Shown piece after piece: positions 36,370 to 46,835 of a stretch of DNA of 64,000 nt. The notes under the pieces are model-generated. The model was not told the origin of the DNA, did no database searches, and saw nothing but the letters and a program-made list of their open reading frames with translations. Numbering within the stretch: the first letter of the stretch is position 1; the number at the start of each line of letters is the position of its first letter. The translations under genes and the position numbers were made by a program. Origin of the DNA: Pseudocercospora fijiensis CIRAD86 (lineage: Eukaryota > Ascomycota > Dothideomycetes > Mycosphaerellales > Mycosphaerellaceae); the NCBI RefSeq assembly GCF_000340215.1, contig NW_006921532.1:6170681-6234680 (forward strand). The letters run 5' to 3'.

Positions 36370-36660
36370 GCCGGCTACGATTGCCGGCTATAATAGTAAC
36401 TCTGTTACATTTACTACGCTCTTTTACCGTTGCTAGGGCGTAGTTGCCGTTGCTAGGGCGTAGTTGCCGTTACTAGGGCGTAGTTTTACTATAAGGACAC
36501 TCTTATTCGACTGCCGGCTACGATTGCCGGCTATAATAGTTACTAGGTTGTATTTACTACGCTTTATTACCGTTGCTAGGGCGTAGTTGCCGTTGCTAGG
36601 GCGTAGTTGCCGTTGCTAGGGCGTAGTTACTATTGCCGGGGCGTAGTTGCCGTAGTTGCG
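36370..36660. repeat. 20-bp minisatellite near the copy B end
   Basis: Units of GTTGCCGTTGCTAGGGCGTA recur in two blocks, separated by a second copy of the AAGGACACTCTTATTCGAC...GCCGGCTA segment. The equivalent in copy A lies at about 54080-54345. Confidence 0.85.
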
Positions 36661-36824
36661 AAAGCTTACCTATATAACGTTACGTAGGCGGCAACAATTA
36701 GGGCTTCGCGACATTCTTATACTTTTAACTTCTTCCTCTATACCTATACCGATAATAACTACTATACGCTGCGCCCCCGCCCCTTTCCCTTATAATAGTA
36801 AGAGAGAAGCGCGCCGCGCGCTAA

Positions 36825-38180
36825 ATAGAAGATAGAACTAAAGACCGCGAGTTTGTTTTGCCTAAGCGTCTAACTAAAAAGCGTAAGACTAAAGAGGAGT
36901 ACTCTACGAAGAAGAATTCCGTACGAGACCGCGAGAGAAAGGACAAGATAGATAAGGATAAAAGAGCTAAGGATAAGAGAAGAAAGGCGCGGAATAAGGC
37001 ATTCTATCGATAGCTAGCGCCTATAGAAAAAAGTAAAGGTTAGAATAAGAAGACAACCTAAGAAAAGGCTAAGAGGAGGAAAGAATTGCGGCTAGTTTTC
37101 GAGCGTAAAGTTCTAGTAGCGTAAGTCAATCTAGCTAGCGGCCGTAGCTAGCAGCTATAGCCGGCAGCCGTAGCCGGCAGCTATAGCCGGCATATTTTTC
37201 TTTAACACGTTAACTAATAGCATTTAGACCTATAGCCGCTACCTCTATCGATACGACCGATAGTAACGGAGATGTTCAGATAGCCGAGAACAATAATGCT
37301 AAAGTTTAGGATACCGCGATAGAGCTTAATACTACGAATAAAGGAACTAAAAAAAGCGAGGAGATACTATACGTCGATCTAGTAATAGGTACAGTCTTAG
37401 GGCCTAACGCTATAAACGATAAGCGCTAGGAGTGGATCGAGCATAGTTAAAGAGACGAGATACTAGTAAAAGGCTAAGGCATAAGTCCTATTAATCTAGA
37501 AAATCATAGTTAAAGCTACTACGAAAAGCTAGTAAGGATTAGAATCGAGACTAGTCGTCTTTATATCCTCGATATAGAGTAGAAGTTTCTTTATTAGTAT
37601 TAGAGCGAAGCCTTTACGTCTATAAAGGCAAAGTAGCTTACGATTAATACGATCGGGGCTAGGTATCTAGGGACGGTAGAAGTATTACTATAGGAGGAAG
37701 GGGTATAGGTAATTATTCTATACTCGGTATATATAGCCGGCGTTCGTAGCCGGCAGATACTAACAGTTAAATAGAAAGCGTTTCTCGAAGGTAGAGTACT
37801 ACTACTATATAAAATCTTTACTAAGGTAGAGAGGGCTTATATCCGGAATCTAAGCTACTAGTAGGATAGGTTAGCGTTAGAATTCTCTAAATCTCTATAT
37901 AAGCCTCCGAAGGATTACCTATTTTAGCGATACGGCTTTATCTCGACTACTCCGTAAGTATCCGAAGAAGCTCGAGCGCTCTTTAAGGTCTTTACTAAGA
38001 AGCGGAAGGAGTTCGAGGATTAGGATTAGTTAATAGAGCTATTAGTTAGTCTTAGGTTTCGTAGTTAGACTCGGCCTAAGTATTTACTTATCGAGTATCT
38101 TATATCGAAAGAGGATAGATTAAGACTAAAAACGAGCTTAGATTCGTTAGGTATAGTAGCTCGGTTCCGTTAGTAGGAGA
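36825..38180 (+). pseudogene. Lys/Arg-rich cargo protein gene with two introns (copy B)
   Basis: Exon 1 runs from ATA at 36825 (ATG before RIP) to 37120 and encodes a strongly basic, probably nuclear segment (for example DRERKDKIDKDKRAKDKRRK). Intron 1 is 37121-37227: GTAAGT donor, a TAACTAAT branch site, TTTAG acceptor, with GCCGGC motifs inside. Exon phase is preserved across it. Exon 2 continues as a charged, helical protein. A second intron at 37727-37774 has a perfect TACTAAC branch site and again a GCCGGC pair; it is 48 bases, so the frame is open either way. The gene ends near 38180. I do not recognise the family. Its place next to the transposase suggests it is a fixed part of the element. 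Confidence 0.6.
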
Positions 38181-38349
38181 GAGCCGCCGTATAGAAGGCA
38201 AAATTTAGGTAGTTAGGGTAGCTAGGAAAGAAATTCTAGTAGTTAGGCTAGCTAAGGTAGCTAAGAAAAAAAATCTAGTAGTTAGGTAGCTAGGAAACAA
38301 AAAAAAAAGGTAGCTAGCTATTTACTACCTAGCTATTCCTAACGATACG
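38181..38349. repeat. AT-rich TAGCTAGG repeat tract (copy B)
   Basis: Repeats of TAGTTAGGTAGCTAGGAAA type with poly(A) runs (up to ten A). Probably the leader or promoter of the transposase. The counterpart in A is at 35340-35465. Confidence 0.6.
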
Positions 38350-39117
38350 ATACTATAAAAGAAAGGGTGTTTCTCTATAGCTACTAGTATATATCTACTA
38401 CTCCTAAGTCCTTACCTTACCGTACGAAACCTTAAAATATACCGACCGACATTGTATATATACTAGGCGCTATACTAGGAAGGGTAATAACGAGACGACA
38501 GTCGAAACAGTCTAGTATACGAGCGAGATTGCGATAACGTCGAGAGGAGGTCGTATACTTACCTTCGAGCCTATCGAGTCCTAGACTACGATTAGGGCTA
38601 GATTTATCCTCTCCGAATCCTAGTAGTAGGAATTCATTATAGGGTACTACTACCTAGTCCTTACCTTTACGGAGTCTAAGTAGAAGGTTGTTCGGAGATA
38701 TAAGAACATCGAGTATTAACCCGGAAATCTTCGAAAAGGCTAGCTAGGCGTATCTTTAGAAACCCGAGTATATAGAGCAGTTTAATTAATAGGTCTATAA
38801 GATATAGTTCCCTTTATACTTACGTTCGAAGGAGTATAAACTCCGGAAGTACTCGATACGATAGGGGAGTAAGGAGCGAACGGATATATTCTAGAAGTTC
38901 TTTATAGAGGGGGCATTATACCGTTATACGACTTCTCGACTTAAAGGTTAACTAGTAATTGTCTATAACTTCTACGGTTCAATCTTAAAATACCCGAAAC
39001 TAGGGGATAGGAACTTATCGCCTACGAACTATCTCTATTCTAAACGGTATCGGGAATCTTAAGGAGAGAGGAGAGTTAATATAGATATAGCGTTCTAGAA
39101 AGAGGTATATCTTCTAA

Positions 39118-39170
39118 AATGCCGGCTATAGCTACCGGCTACAGCTACCGGCTACAGATTCCGGCTACCT
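39118..39170. repeat. GCCGGC minisatellite in the transposase gene (copy B)
   Basis: About four units of CCGGCTACAGCTA type, shorter than the copy A array. Likely intronic. Confidence 0.8.
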
Positions 39171-40138
39171 AAATCAACCGTAGAGATCTAGCTAATTATT
39201 ATAGGCTACGCTTAAGGAAGCTCTAGGATTAAAGGCTACCGATTTCTCCCCCGAAGACTTTAAGCAACTAACAAACGAAATACTAGCTATAAACGGTCTT
39301 CCGGAAGACTTCTACGAAAGGGAGTCTATATAGAAGATATACCTATATCTTATAAACTACCCTCCCCTATTTCTCGGCGCGACAACCTAGCGTATTATAT
39401 TCGAAAAGAACAAAGAGGCTACGTTAGACGACATTCGGGAGATCCTCCGTAATACTCGCCGAGTAGCTATTGCTATCGATAGCTAGTTAAGCCGGACTAT
39501 AAGAGCCTCCTTCCTCTCGATTATACTATACTTTATTAATTCGGATTAGAAACTCTAGGAACTTATAATCGGATTCCCTAAAATTCTAGGTTCCTATACT
39601 AGTAAGGATATAGCGAAGCTTATCTATACGGTAATAGATAGGGTTAGCGTAATAACGAAACTAATCTCGATTACTACGGATAACGCTAGTAATAATCGAA
39701 TATTGTATAAGGCGTTATATATACAATTTACTCGTATATATCTTTAAAATTACTAATTATATCGATAGGGTCGAGTACGTAGAGGAGATTATAAGGTCTA
39801 TAATCTAGCTTAATCTTCCGAATATTAAGCTCGCTACGATTCTAGATACGTACGATAATACGTACGATAATAATAATAAAGAGGAGCCTATTAATAGCCC
39901 TAGCCCTATTAAATCGGAGCCGACGTCGTTGCTAGTTATATCCCTATAGAAGTTTCCCTACCTCGCTTATATAGTTCAAATCGCGATCCGAGCCCTCTTT
40001 AAGACGCTTAAAATTGCACTATTAAACAACGACTAATAGAAGATCCTAGATAAGGATAAAGTAAAGTCGAAAGTCGAGAAACTTATTATAGCAATAAGAC
40101 GGGATAAGGTAGAGAGCCTCGCTCTCGTTTTATATAAG

Positions 40139-40207
40139 GTATAACTTTTGTCCGTAGCTAGTACCTATAGCCGGCAACCTAGTATAGTTCTAACTCTTTT
40201 TCTCTAG
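40139..40207 (+). other. Transposase intron carrying one GCCGGC motif
   Basis: GTATAA donor, TTCTAAC branch-like site, CTCTAG acceptor; 69 bases. Joining the exons turns ...VLYK into ...LRRLVIYTNS, which is the usual hAT path towards the D-x-x-TRW motif. TATAGCCGGCA lies in the middle. Confidence 0.65.
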
Positions 40208-41545
40208 CTTCGTCGTCTAGTAATATATACGAACTCGAGCTTATAGAGATATAACCGATTCGAGGCTATTTAAAAGAACCTAATCGAGCGCCCTAAAACC
40301 GATACCTAGAATATCGTATAGAATAAGCGATAGTAAAAGCGGCCTCCTTAGCGCCTACTCCGTTTTACCTAAGACGTTAAGACCCGGTTCGATTCGACTT
40401 TCTATATAGTTACGAGGGGATATACTTTACGTACCGCTCTCGAGATCTATTAAAGTTCCGAGGATATTAAGTAGCTCGGCCTTACCGCCGCCGAATAGCG
40501 CTAAGTAGAGTATCTCGTCGATATTAGTAAGCATTACGCGAAGGTTACTGCTACGATTAGAAGAACCCGAGGACCGACGATCTACCTTGTCTTTACGTAC
40601 TATAACTAGCTCTTTAACGAGCTCGAGGAAACCGTAGCTAAGCTAGCTAAGAAGAGCGTTCCCTAGAAAGTAGCTATAACGAAAGCTATAAACACCTCCT
40701 ATACTAAGTTGCATAAATATTATAGTACTACCTTTAACTCGTTCGGGGATATCTATAGCGTTACGTACTTGCTTAACCCGGTAGAAAAGGATATATACTA
40801 GTAGAGGCCGGAATAGAAGGCGGACGAGGTATAGCCGAAGCATTACTAGACTATTCTAGAAAAGATATTCTACGAGCGTCGGAAAGAAACTAGTCTAAAT
40901 ACAGCTCCTATAAAGAAAAAGAAGGTTTAGAAGGCTCCGATATTATACCTGTTTCGTAGGTAGGAAGTAGAGGTAGAAGAGGAACCAATTACTAAAGTAA
41001 ATAAAGAAGAGTTCGATCTCTATCGGCGCGCGAGTAAGTATAAACCCGTAGGCTCGGAAAGAGGGCTAATAATCTCTAAATCTTACCGGTCTTCTAAACG
41101 AATTCGGAGACGATATTCTCGCTATATAGTAGCGGTTAGAGCCTAAGTTTCTAACGATAGCGTCGGTCGCTCGGGACGTCTTCGCTATCCCGAGCGTAGG
41201 TATAGGCTATAAGAGGTCTTTTAGTATCGCTCGTTACTAGGGCCGCTTTAATCGAATATACTCGCCTACTACCTTCGAATCTATTATAGTATTCCGATAC
41301 TATCTCCTCTATTAGAATCGCTAAGGTAGGTTACTAAAGATTATACTAAAGGAGTTGATCGAGGAATTAGAAAACTTTAAGATCGAAGAAACCTAGGAGC
41401 GCGAAGAGAATACGAAATTTAGTCTAAGCGAAACCCTAATTAGCGATAACGAAGAGGAGGAGGGCGGAGGTAGAAGGCGATACCGGGTCGAGAAGCGGAA
41501 ACGTATATAGGCTTAGAGTAGCTTTAAGGAGACGAAGCGTTTACG

Positions 41546-41913
41546 TATAAGGTAATATAGCCGGCGTATATAGCCGGTATATATCCGAAATATGTTTCGA
41601 ATTCCTAGGACCTAAACAGACTAGTTGCTATAGCAACCGACCCCGCTTACCTACGGACTATTTCTAATTCTCTATTCGCTCTTCCTCTCCTTCTTCCCTT
41701 TCCCTATATTCTTAAAGATAAACATACCTTAAGGATTTGGCTCTTCGGGCCTTCCTAAGCCGGCTGCCTCCCCTTCCTTAAGCTACTATCCTTTATTCGA
41801 ATCTAACGATAACCTAATAAGGCGGTTTAATAGAAGACTATTTGTTCTAGAAGGCAAGAAGCATTAATGTCTCTTTACGATTATATACTTATTAATTTCT
41901 AGGTCCTACCGAT
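41546..41913. other. Spacer and promoter region before the cenH3-like gene (copy B)
   Basis: Two AGCCGG-type motifs at 41558-41578, then AT-rich DNA without a convincing frame. Expected to hold the transposase 3' end and the histone gene promoter. Confidence 0.4.
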
Positions 41914-42540
41914 ATGCCCTCGTCGCCTAAACGCGTAGATAAATATCTTTAGAGGCTAAAGGGCAAGGGTAAAGCAAGCTAAGTATAGGGAGACCGTAGC
42001 GAGAACGAGATATCGGAAGAGTAAGGCTCTCCGTAGTATATACGAAGGAAGGGGGTTCCTCGGAAAATAGTACCGAAAAACAAGAAGGCTATAGGTAGAT
42101 AGGAGAAGGCTAAAAAGAGTAGGCGGATAAAGACTATCGCGAAGAAAAGTTATCTTTCTATTAAAAGAAAGGGAATAAGGTAGGACTCGACGATAAAGAA
42201 GCGGCGCTTCAAACTAGGTACTATTACCCTTCGCTAGATCCGGCTTTTCTAAAACAAAAGAGGGACCGAGCTTTTAATCCCTAAGACTCCCTTCTAGCGA
42301 CTCGTCCGAGAAATTATATTAGATTTTCGGTCTAGTATACGATTTACGGCTAAGGCGATTAGTGCTCTTTAGGAAGCTACGGAGGCATTTCTCGTAACCG
42401 AGCTTAAGCTTTTAAACCTCCTTACTATCTATACGAAGCGGGTTACTCTTTAAAATAAAGATATATAGCTTCTAGCTAAAATTCGGCGTCGGTTTATAGC
42501 GGATTAGTTGGAAATTGTATTTAGTCGTTAGATTAACCTA
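41914..42540 (+). pseudogene. Centromere-H3-like histone gene in the hAT element (copy B)
   Basis: A start ATG survives at 41914. The first ~100 codons are a basic N-terminal tail (MPSSPKRVDKY..., later KKAIGR and KKSRRIKTIAKKS). From about 42200 the frame reads as a histone H3 fold: LGTITLR (H3 GTVALR), then TELLIPKTPF-stop-RLVREI (H3 TELLIRKLPFQRLVREI), then FTAKAISAL-stop-EATEAFLV (H3 FQSSAVMALQEASEAYLV), then TKRVTL-stop-NKDI-stop-L (H3 AKRVTIMPKDIQL). The stops fall exactly on Gln codons conserved in H3. The divergent tail, and the extra residues after TLR, resemble centromeric H3 (CENP-A/Cse4) more than core H3. The frame continues past the usual H3 end, where a splice donor near 42550 may lead into another exon. 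Such a protein would form nucleosomes with H4. Dead copy by RIP; cargo, not a host locus, since copy A has it too. Confidence 0.85.
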
Positions 42541-42898
42541 GGAGGAGGCCCATTTTCGTATCGTTTTGCCGGCTATAGGTACCGGCTATATTTCTAATTT
42601 TATCTCCGCGCCGTCCCTAAATCTAAGGTACGAAGTAGAAACCTAGCGCTCTATATTCACCCGGCTATTATAGAGACGAGCTACATTTAGATTAGTTTCT
42701 TCGCATATCGCGACCTAGCGGGTAGTAAGCGAAAGGGCGATAGAACGTTTATAATACGTCTCTATTTAGACCTAAAACATAAAGGTCCTAAGGAGCCTTA
42801 GTATCCTAACTATAAGGAGATTCTTTAGTATTAGCACTTTGATCCTCTATACTACGAGGCAGATAGTAAGCCTACGAGAGAGAAACTTTAACGAGAAA
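42541..42898 (+). pseudogene. Unrecognised coding remnant after the cenH3-like gene (copy B)
   Basis: GTATCG at 42549 followed by GCCGGC motifs and TTCTAAT looks like an intron start. Beyond it two frames are readable; the more protein-like gives SKRKGDRTFIIRLYLDLKHK and then KGPKEPQYPNYKEIL (reading TAG as Gln). It may be a 3' exon or a separate gene. Function not recognised. Confidence 0.35.
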
Positions 42899-43621
42899 TT
42901 CTCTATAATACGTAGCGCTATTATATAGCTATAGATACGTACTAAGTCCGGTAACTCGAAGAAGAATTAAGATAGCGTATTAGCGACCGAGGAGGAGATC
43001 GATAGTATACTAGTAGAGTCGAGGTCTTATAAGCGAAGCATAAGATAATATAGGCTCTTAGTCGTATAGAGTAACGTACTATATAAATAACTAGGCGTAC
43101 TACTCTTATTTACTTACGACCTATATCCTAGGATACTCTTCTCGTACTTTTTATACTCTTTTCTAATACCTTACCTATAAGCGCTCCGCGACAACCGAGT
43201 AAATATAAGCTATCGGGTTTCCGCTCGGTACCTTAGCCTTCGAGATACGGCGGAGTTGATTCTCTATAATACGTAGCGCTATTACATAGCTATAGATACG
43301 CACTAAGTCCGGCAACTCGAAGAAGAATTAAAATAGCGTATTAGCGACCGAGGAGGAGATCGATAGTATACTAGTAGAGTCGAGGTCTTATAAGCGAAGT
43401 ACAAGATAATATAGGCTCTTAGTCGTATAGAGTAACGTACTATATAAATAACTAGGCGTACTACTCTTATTCACTTACGACCTATATCCTAGGATACTCT
43501 TCTCGTACTTTTTATACTCTTTTCTAATACCTTACCTATAAGCGCTCCGCGACAACCGAGTGAATATAAGCTATAGGGTTTCCGCTCGGTACCTTAGCCT
43601 CCGAGATAGGGCGGAGTTGAA
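42899..43621. repeat. ~362-bp tandem duplication inside copy B
   Basis: Two adjacent units, each beginning TTCTCTATAATACGTAGCGC or nearly so (about 42898 and 43260) and ending in GGAGTTGA. Same duplication as 29981-30706 in copy A, inverted, with the breakpoint placed slightly differently. Confidence 0.85.
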
Positions 43622-44147
43622 TTTAGAGCGATAGTCGGCACCTGTAGCCGGTATATAGAGACGGTAGTAGGCCTTTTTCTGCTAAATAACTAGCTTGTTT
43701 AGTATAGCCTACCTAATATTTCTTATATTTACTAGCAATAGGCCTAGGTTACTTATAAGATTACTATAGCTAGTAAAGGCATTACTAAAGAATATCTATA
43801 CTATAGTAGGATACTATTATTACGCCGGCTATTTATTAAAAGGAGGCTTTCGCCTATTACTATACCGGCTATATATGCCGGCTATATTTCAAAGTCTGCC
43901 GTACCTGCCTTTTTTAGCCGTGCCTGCCTTCTTTCCTTACTCTAACGTTACTATAATGTAGGCTTGCGCGAAGCTTACTCTGTTGCCTAGCGACACCGCG
44001 ATACTACCTCTCTCGCTATATTCAACCTTCGCATCGATACCTATACCTCTACGCTCTATATCTACTACCTCCGTAATACCCTCGCTCCGCGCGCGCCTTC
44101 GTATACCTTCGTAACGCACTTTTTTCCTTAATTCGACGACTTTTACA
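43622..44147. other. Upstream region of the intron-bearing H3-like gene (copy B)
   Basis: GCCGGC motifs near 43632, 43823 and 43863-43881. A minus-strand frame at 43937-44119 stays open, as in copy A, with small in-frame differences between the copies, but has no ATG. It probably contains the promoter of the H3-like gene. Confidence 0.4.
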
Positions 44148-44820
44148 ATAGCGAATCTACTTAACTAAGTTACGACGCCTCGCAAGAAGGGACCTACTAC
44201 TTCTACGGGTCGTAACAAGATCGGAAATAAAGGAACGAGTATAGTATATTAACGTAAGATAGCTACTACTACTACCGCTAGCTCCGGTACTAGAAAGGGC
44301 GTCGCGAGTAAGGCTCCGCGTAAGACAACGGCGGGCAAGGCTCTACGTAAGACGACAACTAGCGCTTCTACTACTAGTAGCAATCGTGCGAAGCGTCGAT
44401 AGCGCCTAGGAAGTAAGTCCTATTTATAGCCGGCAGCGTAGCCGGTAGCGTAGCCGGTAGCGTAGCCGGCATTCTTACTATCTTTTTACTAATCCTTCTT
44501 TAGCCGTAGCTCTCCGTAAGATTCGGCAGTATTAGAAGAGTTCTAAGCTCCTAATCCGTAAAACTCCTTTCTAACGACTTATTCGCGAAATTACCTAGGA
44601 TTATAGAATAGACCTTCGCTTTTAAGCCTCCGCGATAGGCGCCCTTTAAGAGGCTATAGAAGCCTACCTAGTTCGTATCTTCGAATATATGTTTCTCTTC
44701 TACCTCTTTTCGGACTATACTAATACTATTTTAGCGGTTAACCTTATAGCTATCTACGCGAAGCGTATAACGATTATAGATAAGGATTTCAAAGCACTCG
44801 ATTAGATCCTAAAAGGCTAG
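44148..44820 (+). pseudogene. Histone H3-like gene with two introns (copy B)
   Basis: Exon 1 (44148-44412; start ATA, ATG before RIP) encodes a tail rich in Lys, Thr and Ser, with GKALRKTTTSA and SKAPRKTTAGK echoing the H3 GKAPRKQLATK tail. Intron 1 is 44413-44503: GTAAGT, TTTACTAAT, CTTTAG, with a GCCGGC array inside. Splicing restores GTVALRKIRQYQ. Exon 2 (44504-44686) reads KLLIRKTPF-stop-RLIREIT-stop-DY and then LRF-stop-ASAIGAL-stop-EAIEAYLV; each stop sits on a conserved H3 Gln. Intron 2 (44687-44734) has ATATGT where GTATGT is expected (a RIP change), CTAAT and TTTAG. Exon 3 gives NLIAIYAKRITII and then DKDF, matching NLCAIHAKRVTIMPKDI. About 178 residues, longer than core H3 (136) because of the tail. 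Intron-bearing, so captured from DNA and not from cDNA. Confidence 0.87.
44413..44503 (+). repeat. Intron 1 with GCCGGC minisatellite (copy B)
   Basis: The intron of 91 bases contains three to four units of AGCCGGCAGCGT type between the donor and the branch site. The copy A intron has more units. Confidence 0.82.
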
Positions 44821-45390
44821 AATGTCTACATTCGAGATAGTGCTAGATAGGATAGATATACTAGTAGGAAGGATGTTCGTAGTATCGTCTACAAGCTTTT
44901 CTATATGCGAAATAAGCCGCTATTATACGGCGCTGTATACCGCGCTCTAAATACTCTCTAAGCATATATATATAGTATAGTATGCTTTATTAGCCGTACG
45001 GAATAGAAGTCTCCTAAAATCCCGTTAGTACTAAGGAGTAAAAAGGCCGGCTACGCTGCCGGCTACGCTGCCGGCTACGCTGCTAGCTACGCTACTAGGT
45101 TTTTTAAAGAACTAAAAGAAGATAGACATTCCGGTTGATTTGTATTAGTTTAGATTTTTATAAAAAGAAAACAGGGAAAAATAAGGAAGGTTGAAGAGCC
45201 TAATAGTTATAGTTATAGGCACTATCCCTGTTTTCTAGAGCATATTATACACCTGCCTTCGTAACTCTACCTAATACTCCCTCTAAATATCCTTATACTC
45301 TACCTACTAGAAATTCAACTAGGTACCTAGACCTATAGCTGCCTCTATATCTTTTACTATCTTCTATAGGTTAAAGGCCTCTTCTATAGC
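44821..45390. other. 3' flank of the H3-like gene and start of the subterminal region (copy B)
   Basis: Contains a GCCGGC array at about 45045-45100, then AT-rich DNA corresponding to 28.2-28.45 kb in copy A. An open reading assignment is not possible. The gypsy element interrupts it at 45390. Confidence 0.4.
45386..45390. repeat. 5-bp target-site duplication of the gypsy element, left
   Basis: ATAGC, repeated at 52534-52538. Removing the element and one copy restores the copy A sequence TATAG...CAG at about 28215. Confidence 0.85.
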
Positions 45391-45587
45391 TGTGAGAAGG
45401 GTTATGTTAGCAGGTAGATAGGGTAGTAGTAGGTACAAGTAGTATTCGATAAGGAGCTAGGAGGAGAGGGAGGAAGGTAGGAGAGTTGGCCTAACGCCAA
45501 GCGCCAAGCCCTGCCTGAGGCATTAAGACCCTGGCTTCACTCGGCCTAGTTACATGCCAATCACGTGTAGCCTCTTTGGCCCTAACA
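45391..45587 (-). repeat. 3' LTR of the gypsy element
   Basis: 197 bp, TGTGAGAAGG...CCCTAACA as read on the plus strand. Differs from the other LTR only by C/T and G/A changes. A polypurine tract (AGAAGGGAAGCGTG on the minus strand, 45588-45601) lies immediately inside it, as needed for plus-strand DNA priming. Confidence 0.92.
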
Positions 45588-46835
45588 CACGCTTCCCTTC
45601 TAAAGGCCGCGCCCTCGTAGCCGGTCTTTGTCCCATTCTCAACCTCTATTGCTGCTAACTTAGCAGGTCTAATAAGCTGCTCAGCCCGCGCTGAATTGAA
45701 CACTTAACCACCTGATTATGTAACTATGTCAAACCTCACCTCTAATAACATAATGTACAACTCTAACTGCGCTATCTCTATATATAATAAACTATAAAGT
45801 AATATATATCTACAAGAATTGAAGGCCTTCGACTAATTACAATACGAGCGCGTCTTCCCTACTGTAATAGGTAGACGTACGAGGTATTACAGTACTGCCT
45901 CCGTTCTAAGTAATGTCGTATCGAGTTCTTTGCGTCTACTCTTAAAAGACCTAGCAATGTCCGCTTCCGAGGGTTTATCCGTTTCCGAGGGTTATTGTTC
46001 TTATCGTTCGTAGTTTCGCTAGCCCTAATTAGCTAGGTTTGGCAGCCTTCAAGTGTCAATCTTATCTTATCTTTTTAAAAAACACAGCTCGTCTAGTTTC
46101 TATAGGTAAAGGCTATTGTAAGTGCAGTAGTAGAGGTTCGCCTCGCTTAAAGGGTTAGATAGATCGAGGAGTAACCTATTATCCGTAAGATCGACCCCGG
46201 CTAGCTTAGCTCTATAGTTTTGCCCTTAGTTAGTTAGTCTATTAGTCCACTTAATCTTTTAAGCGGCTCAAAGTTTTAACTCGGCCTTAAAGTTTTAATC
46301 AAACCTTTAATAGGCTTAAAGCTTTAATTAAAGTTTTAATCAAAGGTGCCTTAGGCTCGTAGTGTAGGTAAGGTTGTGTCTATAGGCGCAGCGATAACAG
46401 CAAGTAATGTTAACAATAGCGGCGCTAGTCGTCTTAGCGCTAACTTTACCTCGCTTCTAATCTCCTCCTTCTACTAACAATACACTCCGCAACACCGTTA
46501 CTAACATAGCCGCGCCGGCCGTCGGCGCACTGCTAGCTCGTAGCGCGGCACTATTACCTTTATTACCGTCATTCGCACGCGCGCGCGCGTCGCCCTTGTC
46601 GAACGCTTAGGTCTCGAGGCCTCGATAGAATAAAGAATAAGAGGGGGACCTACAAGGCGCATTAGGGAAGAGGTAGAATCCTTAAAAGAGCAGGCGATTA
46701 GTTAACAGCTATAGCGCGTTTGTTAATACTTAGTGCGCGTCTACTATAGTAGTGTAGTCTTATTGTCCTAGTTTGTCGGCCTCTGATTAGTTAGCTAATA
46801 GCACCCCGGGGGTGCTATTGATCCTAAGCCTTAGT
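45588..46835. other. Non-coding region between the chromodomain and the 3' LTR
   Basis: About 1.2 kb with the polypurine tract at its LTR end, a (CG)n run near 46577-46590 and short TTTAA-rich repeats near 46260-46340 (AAAGTTTTAA units). No gene seen. It is unusually long for a 3' untranslated part of a gypsy element. Confidence 0.5.

Larger units (their letters stand above)
38350..41545 (+). pseudogene. hAT transposase (copy B)
   Basis: The enzyme that would cut and insert this element. The N-terminal part lies before a GCCGGC array at 39118-39170. The central RNase H-like region includes AIDS-stop-LSRTIRASFLS at 39470-39510 (the stop is the Trp of the usual D-x-W-T/S), and ITTDNASNN at about 39670-39697, the hAT signature with the catalytic Asp. 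After an intron at 40139-40207 (GT...TTCTAACTC...AG, with one GCCGGC motif) comes DVKTRFDSTFY near 40373-40406, matching D-x-x-TRW-x-S. The C-terminal dimerisation motif VFAIPSVGIGYKRSFSIAR is at 41178-41232. Limits are approximate and there may be a further intron at the array. Inactivated by RIP. Confidence 0.88.

Noticed and set aside
36370..36660. CRISPR-like spacing of the 20-bp repeats
   Set aside because: Units are directly adjacent with no unique spacers; it is a minisatellite in a eukaryotic transposon.
45491..45703. 70-codon minus-strand frame over the LTR
   Set aside because: It spans the LTR edge and has no counterpart in gag-pol.
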